DNA of 64,000 nucleotides from assembly GCA_035286125.1 (NCBI GenBank), contig JAYKIS010000075.1:19093-83092 (forward strand), written 5' to 3'. The DNA is from VGJW01 sp035286125 (GTDB lineage Bacteria > Cyanobacteriota > Sericytochromatia > S15B-MN24 > VGJW01). Positions 14,639 through 23,428 of the stretch are shown piece after piece. Each line of letters begins with the position of its first letter. Position 1 is the stretch's first letter. The position numbers and the translations under genes were made by a program. The notes beneath the pieces are model-generated. The model searched no databases. It saw only the letters and a list, made by a program, of their open reading frames with translations, and had not been told where the DNA came from.

Positions 14639-15877
14639 ATGTCCATTCAGTCCGTTGGCTCGACTCCCCAGGCTCCGCGCGCCGCTGCGACCACCAAGGT
14701 TGCAGAAACCTACGTGCAGTCCTTCGGCATGGAGGACACGCCCGAGCAGCCCTCGCTGCCCGCGTTCTCCGATGAGGCCTCGGTCGTTCCTTCCGGGCAG
14801 GGTTCGTCCCTGTCGCTCGACGCCCCTGTTCCTGGCCGAGCCGGATCCGCGACCGATGCCTCGGCCGTCGTGGGAGACCTGCAGTCCCGGCATCCCGAGT
14901 TGCCTCGCGAGGTGGCCGGAGTCAACGTGGGAGGGGTCCTGCAGGACGTGCTCTCCGGCAAGGTCAGCCAGGACGACGCCCTTAAGAACATCTTCCCGCT
15001 CGAGCTGCGCCAGATCATCGAGCGTCTCCTGTTCGCGCTCAGGCAGAATCCGCCTGACCTGGCGGAAGCAGGCAAGGCCGTCAAGGCGCTTTGCGACTTC
15101 GCGGCGAAGCAGCAGGCGGTCGATGACTTCCTGAGCGGCAAGTCCAACTCCGTACCGCCCGAGATGATGGCCGAGCTGGAGCAGACCTTCGGGGAGTGGA
15201 ACGGCATCGGCCGCAATGTCGAGCCGACCCAGGGCACGGGGCCACAGGGGGGTGCCCGCCTGCGTGCGGCCATTCAGGCCTACCAGAAGGGCGACATGGA
15301 GGCGGCCAAGTCCTCCTATGCTTCTGCCCAGCAGACGGTTTCCCCTGTTGCGCTGGACCTCGACGGCGACGGCAAGATCGGGACGACGGGCGTCTCGACC
15401 GCCAAGAACCGGATCGACGGGCAGATGGGCAAGACCGTCTCCTTCGACATCGACGGGGACGGCGACAAGGACAACATCGAATGGATGGCCGGCCAGGACG
15501 GCCTGCTGGTCGATGACCGCGATGGCGGTGCGACTGCCGCGGCTCAGGGCGACGGCGAGATCGACGGCAAGCGCCTCTTCGGCGACGAGGGTGGCAAGTA
15601 CGGCAGTGGTTACGACAAGATGCGCGCTCACGATGCCGACGGCGACGGTCGCCTCACCGGGACCGAACTCGAGGGCTTGAAGACCTGGGTCGATGCTGAC
15701 GGCGACGCCCGCGTCGACGCCGGTGAGCTGAAGACCATGCAGGAGCTGGGCATCACCGAGTTGTCCGTCCAGAACCGTGCCGAGCTCAACGAGCGTGGCG
15801 AGACGCTTGACCGGGCCAGCATGGTCCGTAACGGCGAGCGCCAGATGACCGAGGACGTCTGGTTCGGCAAGAAGTAG
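14639..15877 (+). CDS. Large protein with RTX-associated calcium-binding C-terminal module
   Basis: 412 residues, no signal peptide. The N-terminal 95 residues are Ser/Pro/Ala-rich; 95-235 are helical; 236-400 carry Asp/Gly-rich loops (LDLDGDGKIG, FDIDGDGDKD, DADGDGRL, DADGDARV) arranged around DGLLVDDRDGG and LFGDEGGKYGSGYD. That layout is the calcium module found at the C-terminus of FrpC-like and heme-peroxidase-like RTX proteins. No type I secretion genes are nearby and no classic GGxGxDxUx repeats are present. It is probably an extracellular or surface protein exported by an unknown route. It starts at ATG 14639 after a GAGGTG site. Confidence 0.85.
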   Translation: MSIQSVGSTPQAPRAAATTKVAETYVQSFGMEDTPEQPSLPAFSDEASVVPSGQGSSLSLDAPVPGRAGSATDASAVVGDLQSRHPELPREVAGVNVGGVLQDVLSGKVSQDDALKNIFPLELRQIIERLLFALRQNPPDLAEAGKAVKALCDFAAKQQAVDDFLSGKSNSVPPEMMAELEQTFGEWNGIGRNVEPTQGTGPQGGARLRAAIQAYQKGDMEAAKSSYASAQQTVSPVALDLDGDGKIGTTGVSTAKNRIDGQMGKTVSFDIDGDGDKDNIEWMAGQDGLLVDDRDGGATAAAQGDGEIDGKRLFGDEGGKYGSGYDKMRAHDADGDGRLTGTELEGLKTWVDADGDARVDAGELKTMQELGITELSVQNRAELNERGETLDRASMVRNGERQMTEDVWFGKK

Positions 15878-15890
15878 GGATGCGGGGGGA

Positions 15891-17030
15891 TTATTCCCCC
15901 GCGTCCTGCGGCTCCGGCAAGACCATCTGAGGTCCGTCTCCAACGTTCGTGCGCCTGATGACGCTCCCCTTGGCCAGGTCCAGCGTCGTGACCTTGTCTT
16001 CCGCGAAGTTCGGCAGCCACGCCACGTTGCCCTCGATGGCCAGGCGCGAGGCCGACGAGTCACCCGTGTCGATGGTCCAGTCCCGTCGGGAATCTTTAAG
16101 GACGGTGCCGGAGGCGGGATCGAAACGGATGAGGCCCCGACCCTGGCTGCTGCCATCCGTGGCCGCGCCCAGACCAGCCCACGCCTTGCCGTCCCCGTCC
16201 GTGGCGAACGAGGCGAGGCGTGCCTTGGCATCGATGCGTGCCACGACGTTGCCGTTGGCAGGGTCGATGATGGTGGCACCCGATTGGGTACCGACAACGA
16301 TCTTCTTGCCAGGCAGGGTCGCGATGGCCCACGGCGTCTCGTCCGTGGGGAGGACGATGGGCGCCAGGAAGGCACCGGTGTCGATGTCGTAGACGTGGAT
16401 GCCCGACCACGTCGTCGTGGCGTTCCAGTCGGCGTCATAGGTGACGTCCGCAGCCGCGAGGTACAGGCGATTGTCGAGGCGTGTCACGCCGCCCTGGCTT
16501 TGGTGGCCGTCGGGCAAGTCGAGTGTACGAAGGGTGGTGCCGTCGCTCAGGCGCACCAGCAGGGCCTGCTTCCTGACGACGGAGGTGACGAGCACTTCGT
16601 CCGGCCGTGTCCCGATGACCTCCATCGGATTGAAGCCGACTTCCAGGCTGATCCTTCGGGCGACACGCGCGCCATCGGCCGGCCCCACGGCCAGCGTCGC
16701 ATCCCCGGATTCGACCGTAAGCAGGTTGCTGCCGATCCGGACGAGCTGGTTGGGGTAGAGGCCCGTCTCGAACAGGCGCGTGACCTCGCTCCCGCCGGGG
16801 GCCACGCGCTCGAGGGTGCGGGCGAGTCCGTTCATCACGAGGTAGCCGAGGTTTTCGGGCTGGATGGCCTGGGGCGTTCCATCGGGTTGCGGAGAGGCCT
16901 CGACGACCTTGCGTCCGGCCTCGTCCGTATTGACGGCCGTTGCTGGTCGCGCCGCCAGAAAGGCTTCGGGTATCGTGCAAGCGGTGACAAGCAGGGTCGT
17001 GGCTGCCAGGAGGGTGCGTTCGGTATTCAC
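15891..17030 (-). CDS. YncE/YVTN-like beta-propeller lipoprotein
   Basis: 379 residues. GTG 17030 opens a lipoprotein signal ending at Cys18 (LVTAC). The rest is a series of beta-strand repeats with the pattern of a seven-bladed YVTN/PQQ-like propeller (for example DIDTGAFLAP, GATIIDPANGN, GLIRFDPASGT, TLDLAKGSVI). It is 31 bases downstream of the BtuB-like receptor and in the same transcript below the cobalamin riboswitch. Surface propeller proteins beside TonB-dependent B12 receptors are known in other diderms, so a role in capturing or handling corrinoid is a reasonable inference. Confidence 0.82.
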   Translation of the reverse strand: MNTERTLLAATTLLVTACTIPEAFLAARPATAVNTDEAGRKVVEASPQPDGTPQAIQPENLGYLVMNGLARTLERVAPGGSEVTRLFETGLYPNQLVRIGSNLLTVESGDATLAVGPADGARVARRISLEVGFNPMEVIGTRPDEVLVTSVVRKQALLVRLSDGTTLRTLDLPDGHQSQGGVTRLDNRLYLAAADVTYDADWNATTTWSGIHVYDIDTGAFLAPIVLPTDETPWAIATLPGKKIVVGTQSGATIIDPANGNVVARIDAKARLASFATDGDGKAWAGLGAATDGSSQGRGLIRFDPASGTVLKDSRRDWTIDTGDSSASRLAIEGNVAWLPNFAEDKVTTLDLAKGSVIRRTNVGDGPQMVLPEPQDAGE

Positions 17031-17061
17031 GGTGAGTTGCCTTGGTGGTGTCGGGGGGGGG

Positions 17062-18855
17062 TCAATAGGTCCGGGACCAGGACAGGAGTCCACTCCTGCC
17101 GGGTGTCGGATAGCCGGGTTGGTAGACGGGCCGGCTGTCGGCCAGATCGTCCAGGTTGAGCGTCAGCACGCTTCCGTCGGGGGCTTGCCAGCCGAGCTGC
17201 AGGCCCAAAACCGTCGCCGGATCGAGTTGGCCGGTCTCGCTGGCCGTGCTGAAGCGGCGGCCCTGATGGTCCACGCGGAACGTGCCCCACCCGTCCGAGC
17301 CAGGTTGCCACGTCACGCTGCCACCGGCCACGTGGTCTGGCCGGAAGGGTAATTCCCGGCCTGCCGTCGCACCTGCGGATCCACCGTCCAGGGTTCGTGA
17401 CCAGGTCTCGTGCAGCGCGATGGAGAGGCCGGGCATCGGGCGCCAGCCCAGCCTCGTCTCCAGACCCGCCCCCACGGTTCGGCCGATGTTGGCCGGTTGC
17501 CAGCGGCCACCGGCAGCGGGTTGCCAGATGATGGTGTCGACGCCGACCCGGCTGAAGGCTGTCAGGTGGACGTCCCATGTCGCGTCCGGTTCCCAGTCGA
17601 GACCGAATTCGTCCTGCCATGTCCGCTCGGGACGCAGGTCCGGGTTGCCTGCTGCGTCCGGACTGGATGGCCAATAGAGGTCGTTCAGGGTCGGGGCTCT
17701 GAGCGTCTGGCCACTGCGCCATCGCCACAGGACGCCGGGGCCTGGGGTCCACGAGAGGCCCAGCCTTGGCGATATCCCCCCTTGCTGCGCGAACTGCTCG
17801 AAACGCACGGACGACACGCTGCTCCAGCCGTCGCCCAGATCCCAGAGGTCCTCGAGGAAGGCGGCTTGTTGCCAGCGGTCCGGAAACCGGGAGGCCTGGT
17901 GGTGGGTGGTCGTCAGGCCCGCATCGAGGACGTGTGCGCCGATTCCGGCCTGTTTTCGAAATCTGGCCTCGGTACTCCGGTAGCCGGTGGTGGAAACGGG
18001 TGGCCCGAAGACCCGTTCCGGATCCGCAAGCCGGGTCTCGCTGCCCTGCTGGGAGAGTTGCCACTCTTCTCCAAGGCCGCGTTCGTCCCGGGTGTCCCAA
18101 GTCAATGCAGCGAGCCAGCGGTTGTCGGTCTGGCTTGCGCGGGGGCTGGGTTGCCGGATGCTTCCGGGCAGTCCCTTGGCGAACTGTCCGCCTATCCACT
18201 GGACCAACAGCCTGCCACCCGGTAGCGTGCGTTCGAGGTCGAAAGTGCCCTGCAACTGCTCGGTCCCGGCATTGGTGCGCAAACCGGCATCCCGGCCGTC
18301 GCGGGTGTAGGGGAAGGCGTTGGTGGCCCGCATCTGCCGCATGGACAGCCCGTGGCGTCCGTTCGCGTCGCGATCGGTGACCGTGAAGCCGAGCGCCTGT
18401 TCCCCGAGGGTGCCGACTCCGGCGTCCAGGCGCCGGACAGGCCGGCGTGCCGAGGTCAGCAGGACGACACCACCTGCAGCATCGGCACCGTAGGGGCCGG
18501 AACCCCCACCTGCACGGATCTCGATGTCCTCGAGACCCTCGAGCGGGATGCTGCCCAGGTCCGCCTGGCCCAGGCGCGGGTCGTTCAGGCGGACGCCGTC
18601 CCGGACCACGAGGACACCTTCGGCTCCGACGCCTCGCCACGAGGCCGTGGCCAGCGCTCCTGGCTCTCCGTAGCTGCGGATGGCGAGTCCCGCCTGGCGC
18701 CCCAGCAACTCGCCCAACGTACGGGCACCCGAGCGGCGGATGGCCTCGGCCGTGATCCGGATCGTGCCTTGGGTCCGGTCTTCACGGCGGGGGCGATGGG
18801 CTGCGACGGTGACCTCGCCGAGGTCCGGCAGCTCCGGCGGGACAGCCAGCAGCAT
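17062..18855 (-). CDS. btuB: TonB-dependent cobalamin receptor, BtuB-like
   Basis: 597 residues. An N-terminal plug domain (VLVVRDGVRLNDP, then IEIRAGGGSGPYGADAAGGVV) is followed by a beta-barrel with alternating aromatic/polar strands, ending in the aromatic residue Tyr as outer-membrane barrels usually do. The cobalamin riboswitch immediately upstream identifies corrinoid as the likely ligand. It would take up vitamin B12 across the outer membrane using TonB-ExbBD, whose genes are not in the window. Oddly, from the only good start (ATG 18855) there is no normal signal peptide: the protein reads MLLAVPPELPDLGEV straight into the mature part. Upstream codons in frame hold no ATG/GTG before the riboswitch. 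A sequencing error or a rare start may explain this. Confidence 0.85.
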   Translation of the reverse strand: MLLAVPPELPDLGEVTVAAHRPRREDRTQGTIRITAEAIRRSGARTLGELLGRQAGLAIRSYGEPGALATASWRGVGAEGVLVVRDGVRLNDPRLGQADLGSIPLEGLEDIEIRAGGGSGPYGADAAGGVVLLTSARRPVRRLDAGVGTLGEQALGFTVTDRDANGRHGLSMRQMRATNAFPYTRDGRDAGLRTNAGTEQLQGTFDLERTLPGGRLLVQWIGGQFAKGLPGSIRQPSPRASQTDNRWLAALTWDTRDERGLGEEWQLSQQGSETRLADPERVFGPPVSTTGYRSTEARFRKQAGIGAHVLDAGLTTTHHQASRFPDRWQQAAFLEDLWDLGDGWSSVSSVRFEQFAQQGGISPRLGLSWTPGPGVLWRWRSGQTLRAPTLNDLYWPSSPDAAGNPDLRPERTWQDEFGLDWEPDATWDVHLTAFSRVGVDTIIWQPAAGGRWQPANIGRTVGAGLETRLGWRPMPGLSIALHETWSRTLDGGSAGATAGRELPFRPDHVAGGSVTWQPGSDGWGTFRVDHQGRRFSTASETGQLDPATVLGLQLGWQAPDGSVLTLNLDDLADSRPVYQPGYPTPGRSGLLSWSRTY

Positions 18856-18894
18856 GGGGGTGCGCGGGTTCCTTGCCTCGAGGAGGGTCCGAGC

Positions 18895-19006
18895 GGGGGA
18901 CAGGTCCTGATGCTGGTCGGGCTCGGGAAGGAAATCCCCATACCGTTGCGGGACAGCGCCGGCTTCTCACCGGACTTCACGCATCAGAGATCCCATGCTA
19001 CCACGG
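18895..19006 (-). ncRNA. Cobalamin riboswitch
   Basis: Read on the minus strand, the leader contains the core of RF00174-type aptamers in order: GTGGTAGCATGGGA, GTGAAGTCCGG, GCGCTGTCCCGCAACGGTAT and the B12-box-like AGCATCAGGACCTGTCC. It ends about 40 bases before the BtuB-like start, so binding of adenosyl- or methylcobalamin should shut off receptor and propeller-lipoprotein expression, probably by hiding the ribosome-binding site. Boundaries are approximate. Confidence 0.9.
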
Positions 19007-19061
19007 GGTGAGTGGGGCAGCACCTTGGGCCCGGGACGCCGGAATGGTCCCTGAGGGAGCG

Positions 19062-19355
19062 TCAGCCCCCCCGGGCGCTCTTTCGGGTGGTCGCGGCGCC
19101 GAAGGCGCGGCCGTTCGGGATGTCGACCTGTGGTAGTTCGACCACCCCGCCGTCGTCCTTCAGGAACTTCTTGAGTCGCTTCCTGACAGCATCCCCGACG
19201 GCGTCGTCATCGCGTGGCGTCGGAGGCGCCATGGGCGCTTCGGGGTCGGGCTGTTCCGCCTGCGGAGGAGCGGGTTCTTCCCCGTACTTCCGGAGCCGGC
19301 CTATGCTCTCGGCCAACCAGCCGGTTCCACCCAAGCCCTTGATGGGATCGAACAT
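19062..19355 (-). CDS. Hypothetical 97-residue protein
   Basis: Soluble and charged, with a Pro-rich middle (EEPAPPQ, EAPMAPPTP) and a basic helix VRKRLKKFLKDD. No recognisable domain, signal peptide or membrane segment. The start has TATAGC ending six bases upstream of ATG and no ribosome-binding site, so it may be translated from a leaderless mRNA. It sits just upstream of the cobalamin riboswitch on the same strand. Codon use is GC-rich in third positions like the neighbours. Family unknown. Confidence 0.5.
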   Translation of the reverse strand: MFDPIKGLGGTGWLAESIGRLRKYGEEPAPPQAEQPDPEAPMAPPTPRDDDAVGDAVRKRLKKFLKDDGGVVELPQVDIPNGRAFGAATTRKSARGG

Positions 19356-19405
19356 ACGGGCGCTATACCCGCTGGCATGACGGGAAAGCGGTTTTCACGA
19401 AGTCT

Positions 19406-20221
19406 TCAGAAGTGGAGGTCCTTGTAGACGCCGCCTTGGGCATCGAGCCAACGCTCCCGCACGACATTGCCAAGCTCGTCGTAATGGAATTCCTGGCTGG
19501 CTGCAAGGCGATCCTTGGCCCCGCGCAATTCGACCCGCGCCAGCAGGCCCTGCTTGTTCCAGCTGTACTTCTGCCGGCTGGTCCGGTCCTTGCTCCCGCC
19601 AAGGTGCCACGCCCGTTCGGTGACCCGGCCTTCCTTGTCGTAGGTGAACCGCAGCTCGCCCACAAGCTTGCCATCCGGTCCGCGCTCCGCCTGCACGGCA
19701 ATTTCCCCGGCCTTGTCGTAGGTGTACTCGAGAATCTTGACCACATGCCCGTCGGCATCCTGCCAGGTCTCGGACGTGTTCTGCCCCTTGTCGTCGTACG
19801 CGGACACGATGGAGTAGAAGAGCGCGCCGTTCTGGTCGTACTCCGCCCGCCAGACAAGCAGTCCCGAGACCTCGTCGTACCGGTAGCGGTGGTGATTGTC
19901 GATGCGCCCGTAACGGTCGATCCAGACGGAATCCCGCAGCCGATGCTCGTGCTCGTCATAACGGTAGACCCGATGACTGGGCTTGGTGAAGGTGCGTTCG
20001 AACTTCTCGAAGAACACGACCCGGCCCAGGGCATCGAGGTGGTGGGTCTGGTGCTCGTGGGGCACCTTGCCCTCGGGGTACTCGTCGATGCCCACGACCT
20101 TGCCGAACCTGTCGATCTTGCCCGTGCGGTAGTGACGAGTCCGGACGACCTGGGCCTTGGCGGCGGCAATCAGGGCATCGGGGGCTTCGATGGTAATGGA
20201 GGAGGGAGCAGTTGCGGCCAT
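19406..20221 (-). CDS. YD-repeat-like protein
   Basis: 271 residues with no signal peptide. It is made of repeated short beta units with the Tyr-Asp core (YRYDEHEHR, YRYDEVSGL, YTYDKAGEI, FTYDKEGRV, FHYDELGNV), as in YD/RHS-type repeats but too short for an RHS toxin shell. It is the last gene of a three-gene operon with a B12-binding radical SAM protein (gap 29 bases). ATG 20221 follows GGAGAC. Cytoplasmic YD-repeat proteins of this size are poorly understood; it might be a substrate or scaffold for the radical SAM enzyme, but that is only context. Confidence 0.75.
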   Translation of the reverse strand: MAATAPSSITIEAPDALIAAAKAQVVRTRHYRTGKIDRFGKVVGIDEYPEGKVPHEHQTHHLDALGRVVFFEKFERTFTKPSHRVYRYDEHEHRLRDSVWIDRYGRIDNHHRYRYDEVSGLLVWRAEYDQNGALFYSIVSAYDDKGQNTSETWQDADGHVVKILEYTYDKAGEIAVQAERGPDGKLVGELRFTYDKEGRVTERAWHLGGSKDRTSRQKYSWNKQGLLARVELRGAKDRLAASQEFHYDELGNVVRERWLDAQGGVYKDLHF

Positions 20222-20250
20222 GGGCGTCTCCGACGGTGGGGGGGAGTGGA

Positions 20251-22101
20251 CTAGTAGTACTGGCGTTCCGGGCGATCGTGGGTGCCGACCTTGCGGTCGC
20301 TGACCCAGGCGACACCGAAGCGTTGGACATACAGGTGCATGAACTCGCGGTAGCGCAGGTAGAACCACAGGCCGCGTCCATAGGCTTCCTCGCAGGACGA
20401 GGTGCAGCGCGCCATCATCTCGGCGAGCTCGTCATCCTTCATGCCTTCGTCGGTCCGGATGGTGTAGTGCGCGTTGGCCGAGAGTTCCTCGAAGCTCTCG
20501 TGGACCTCGAGGATGCCCTGCTGCTCGGCCTCTCGGTACAGCGCCGAGTGCCGTCCCAGCGTGAAGACCGATCGACCGTAGGAGTGGATGATGTCGGTAT
20601 TGGCCCCGATCATGTCGATGGTCGACTGGGCCTCTTCCCGGGTCTCGGTCGGGAAGCCGAAGAAGATGTAGGCAAAGTTCCAGATGCCGGCGTCCGCCGA
20701 ACCCTTGAGGATGGGCAGGCGACGCTCGAAGGCCACGCCCTTCTTGATCAGTTCGTGGATACGCGGCGAGCCCGTCTCGACGCCCCACAGCACCAGCCGC
20801 AGCCCGGACTGGTAGAGCAGTTGCATCAGTTCCGGGGTGAACCCGTTCTCGAGGCGTCCGTTCGAGAACCACGTGATGTCGAGTTTCTCGTCGATGAAGC
20901 GTTGTGCCATTGCACGCATCATCGCGGGTCGTATGGCCTCGTCGATCAGCTGGAAGTGCCGGATACCGTAGGTGTCACGCAGGTGGCGGATTTCCTGGAT
21001 CAGGCGATCGAGGGACTTCTCGTCCTCCGTGACGCCCCAGAAGCTGTCGCAGAAGGAGCACAGGCCCCAGTAGCAACCCTTTCCTGCCTGAATCGTCAGC
21101 ACAAGTTCGGGACTCAGATACTTGTCGAGCGGCAGGCCCTCCAGGTCCTGAATGCCGATGGCGTCCATCCTGGGCACCGGGCGGACGGGAGATACCCGCA
21201 CATTGTCGGCTTCGCGGGCCTTGTGCAGCAAGTTGGGCACCTCGTCGAGGTCCCTTCCTTCGTGAACGGCGCGCGCCAGCAGCAGCATGGTGTGCTCGCC
21301 CTCGCCGATGGCGACGCTGTCCGCGAACTTCTCGAAGAAGCGTGGACGGTTGGCAAGCGTATCCTTGACCCGCTCGAAGAAGTTGCCGCCGATGGTGATG
21401 TGCACGTCCGGTCCTGCGGCCTCGCGCAGCATGCGCGCCAGCGTCAGCCCGGGCAGCACCTGCGAGAACGCATTGATCGAGATGCCGATGACTTCGGGTT
21501 TCTCGGCCAGCATCGACGGGATGACCTCGGCATAGAACGCCGTGAACATGTTGTTGGCGGCGTCCTCGGTGTGGACGACCATGTTCTCGATCGTCATCAG
21601 GCAGTCCGGCTGTTCGAAGTAATTGAGCGCCAGGCGGGCCGGGTGATAGGGCATTGACACCGCCTGGCAGGCCAGGTCGAGCGTCTCGAGCGCATCAATC
21701 AGCAGATCGGGATTGTAGAAGCGCCTCGGGTCCCGCAGGGTCTCGACGGCATCGGCGATCTGGCGGGGCAGGGCCTCGAGCAGGTCGCCCTTGGCCGCCA
21801 TGAACACCTCGATGGCCTTGGCCCGCTGCAGGTCGATGAGCACCTGCCGGTCCGTCTCGCCCAGCAGTTCCTTGAGCCGCGCCTCGACGCCCAGGTACTC
21901 CTGCATCAGGTGGAGGCGATTCCGCACCTCCGTCAGGTACTCGGGCTGGAAGATCCGATCGAACCACTCGATGTTGAGGTCGCGAACGACGGTTTCCACC
22001 CCGTTGCGGCGCAGGTGTCCCGCGATGCCCCTGAGGGCGAAGTGCGGGTTCTGCGCCGACCACTGGGGCGGGAACGCGAGCAGGACCTTGGGCGTCGACA
22101 C
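20251..22101 (-). CDS. B12-binding-domain radical SAM protein
   Basis: 616 residues. Residues about 1-270 carry a cobalamin-binding-like Rossmann region (VLLAFPPQW, IGISINAF, ITIGGNFFE); the radical SAM core follows with Cys343, Cys348 and Cys351. The spacing is CX4CX2C rather than the commonest CX3CX2C. Downstream elements LWGVETGSPRIHELIKKG and FGFPTETREEA are typical of the B12-binding radical SAM superfamily (methyltransferases, HpnJ/BchE/MiaB-related groups). It would use a 4Fe-4S cluster and SAM, probably for methylation or a rearrangement. It lies in one operon with an unknown 389-residue protein upstream and the YD-repeat protein downstream. Substrate unknown. Confidence 0.88.
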   Translation of the reverse strand: MSTPKVLLAFPPQWSAQNPHFALRGIAGHLRRNGVETVVRDLNIEWFDRIFQPEYLTEVRNRLHLMQEYLGVEARLKELLGETDRQVLIDLQRAKAIEVFMAAKGDLLEALPRQIADAVETLRDPRRFYNPDLLIDALETLDLACQAVSMPYHPARLALNYFEQPDCLMTIENMVVHTEDAANNMFTAFYAEVIPSMLAEKPEVIGISINAFSQVLPGLTLARMLREAAGPDVHITIGGNFFERVKDTLANRPRFFEKFADSVAIGEGEHTMLLLARAVHEGRDLDEVPNLLHKAREADNVRVSPVRPVPRMDAIGIQDLEGLPLDKYLSPELVLTIQAGKGCYWGLCSFCDSFWGVTEDEKSLDRLIQEIRHLRDTYGIRHFQLIDEAIRPAMMRAMAQRFIDEKLDITWFSNGRLENGFTPELMQLLYQSGLRLVLWGVETGSPRIHELIKKGVAFERRLPILKGSADAGIWNFAYIFFGFPTETREEAQSTIDMIGANTDIIHSYGRSVFTLGRHSALYREAEQQGILEVHESFEELSANAHYTIRTDEGMKDDELAEMMARCTSSCEEAYGRGLWFYLRYREFMHLYVQRFGVAWVSDRKVGTHDRPERQYY

Positions 22102-22115
22102 GGCGGGGAACCTTC

Positions 22116-23285
22116 CTAAGCGGCCTTGGGTGCATCCTTGCGGAGGTAGGCCGCCAGTTCGCCCACGATGGGCACGATGCCTTCGTGGCGAATCTGCCGG
22201 ATGCGGGCCACGGCATCGTCATGCTGCTTGATCTGCTCGGCGACGGCCTCGCACGTGCCCCCGACCTTGAGGTCCAGCAGGAACTTCTGAAGCTTCTTCT
22301 CTTCGGCCAGCAACTCCTGGAACTTCCTGACCTTGTCCATGACTTCTTCAGGAGCCAGGTCGCCGCTGTAGGCGGAGGTGTCCACGTCGGCGGGAGCGAT
22401 GGAGGGCATGGCCGTGGGTGCCATGGGCAGACCCTTGGTGGAGAGGCCAGCGGGGTCCACCGCGATGACGGGCGTGACCACCTTCTTGCCCTTGGCGGCG
22501 CCAGCCTGCCGCATCGCGGCGGCCTCATCGGCCTCGGCGCGGGCTTTGTCCATGGCCTTGGTGATGACGTCCATCGCCAGCTTCCACGAGTTCATGTCGG
22601 GCTTGAAGTCCGGGTCGATACCGGCCTTCAGGAGGGCGTCCTTGAACTGCAGGTCCTCGAGGCCCAGCGCACCGTTGCCTTCCGTATCGACGGCAATCGC
22701 GTTTCCCGTCGCCCGATTGACAAGGGCGATGCGGCCATCGACACGGGTGATGTCGGCGTCGATGCCGTATTCGCTCTTGAGCAGTTCCTTGAGCTTCTCG
22801 GGCTTCAGGCTGCCGCCGTTGTCGCGAATCAGCGTGTAGACGGCGAGCGCCTCGCTTTCCAGCATCGTATACTTCTTGGCCGCGCCCATGCCGGCGCCGG
22901 CGACCTCGATCGTGCGGGGCCGAGGCGAGACCTGCTCGGGCTCGGCATAGCTGACGGCCTGCGCGGGGGCCGGACCCGAGATGACCCGGGGCTCACCGTC
23001 TGCCGGCTTGATCGACGACGGGGGGCTGTTGAGCTGGACCACATTGTCCGAGTAGGTCCCCGACCGCGCGGGTGCGGGTCCGGGCACGGTGGCGGACGGC
23101 GCGTCGACCGCCTTCGGCGCCGACGGCGCGCTACCGAGGTCGACGGTGCTCTGGTCTGCGGGGAACGCAGGTGTCTGGCGCTTCTGGTTCTCGTCCATCT
23201 GGACTTCGTCGAACGAGGGTACCGACGCCATGCCCGGCGTCGGCAAGGAGTTGGTCTGGGACCGGTTGATCTTCATGTCGGACAT
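22116..23285 (-). CDS. Unknown 389-residue protein, first gene of radical SAM operon
   Basis: Residues 1-130 are Pro/Ser/Ala-rich and probably disordered; 130-240 hold mixed alpha/beta sequence with a possible calcium-like turn (DTEGNGALGLEDL); 260-389 are helical and partly coiled coil (EEVMDKVRKFQELLAEEKKLQKF region). No signal peptide. It resembles the 14639-15877 protein in having a disordered N-terminus that begins with a short Ser/Gln-rich segment. ATG 23285 is preferred (GAGGT ten bases upstream); 23276 and 23342 are alternatives. The operon link to the radical SAM enzyme, 14 bases downstream, suggests a partner role. I do not recognise the family. Confidence 0.72.
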   Translation of the reverse strand: MSDMKINRSQTNSLPTPGMASVPSFDEVQMDENQKRQTPAFPADQSTVDLGSAPSAPKAVDAPSATVPGPAPARSGTYSDNVVQLNSPPSSIKPADGEPRVISGPAPAQAVSYAEPEQVSPRPRTIEVAGAGMGAAKKYTMLESEALAVYTLIRDNGGSLKPEKLKELLKSEYGIDADITRVDGRIALVNRATGNAIAVDTEGNGALGLEDLQFKDALLKAGIDPDFKPDMNSWKLAMDVITKAMDKARAEADEAAAMRQAGAAKGKKVVTPVIAVDPAGLSTKGLPMAPTAMPSIAPADVDTSAYSGDLAPEEVMDKVRKFQELLAEEKKLQKFLLDLKVGGTCEAVAEQIKQHDDAVARIRQIRHEGIVPIVGELAAYLRKDAPKAA

Positions 23286-23428
23286 GGAAGCGGGTACCTC
23301 GGCGAAAGGGATCGGTTGGCCTGATGACGTCATCGCATCCATGGATCGGGTGCGCGTTAAGTTTCACATACCCTTCAAGGCCCGTCATGACCCACAGGTC
23401 TGGCCTGTGCCACGCGGTAGAATGGGGC

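Noticed and set aside
15882..15902. Hairpin GCGGGGG/CCCCCGC at the convergence of the calcium protein and propeller genes
   Set aside because: No T-run on either side and it overlaps the propeller stop codon; too weak to call a terminator.
12429..16438. Long frames antisense to the hydrolase and the nitroreductase/RTX-like genes
   Set aside because: Composition-driven shadows; the opposite strand carries recognised domains with signal peptides and ribosome-binding sites.
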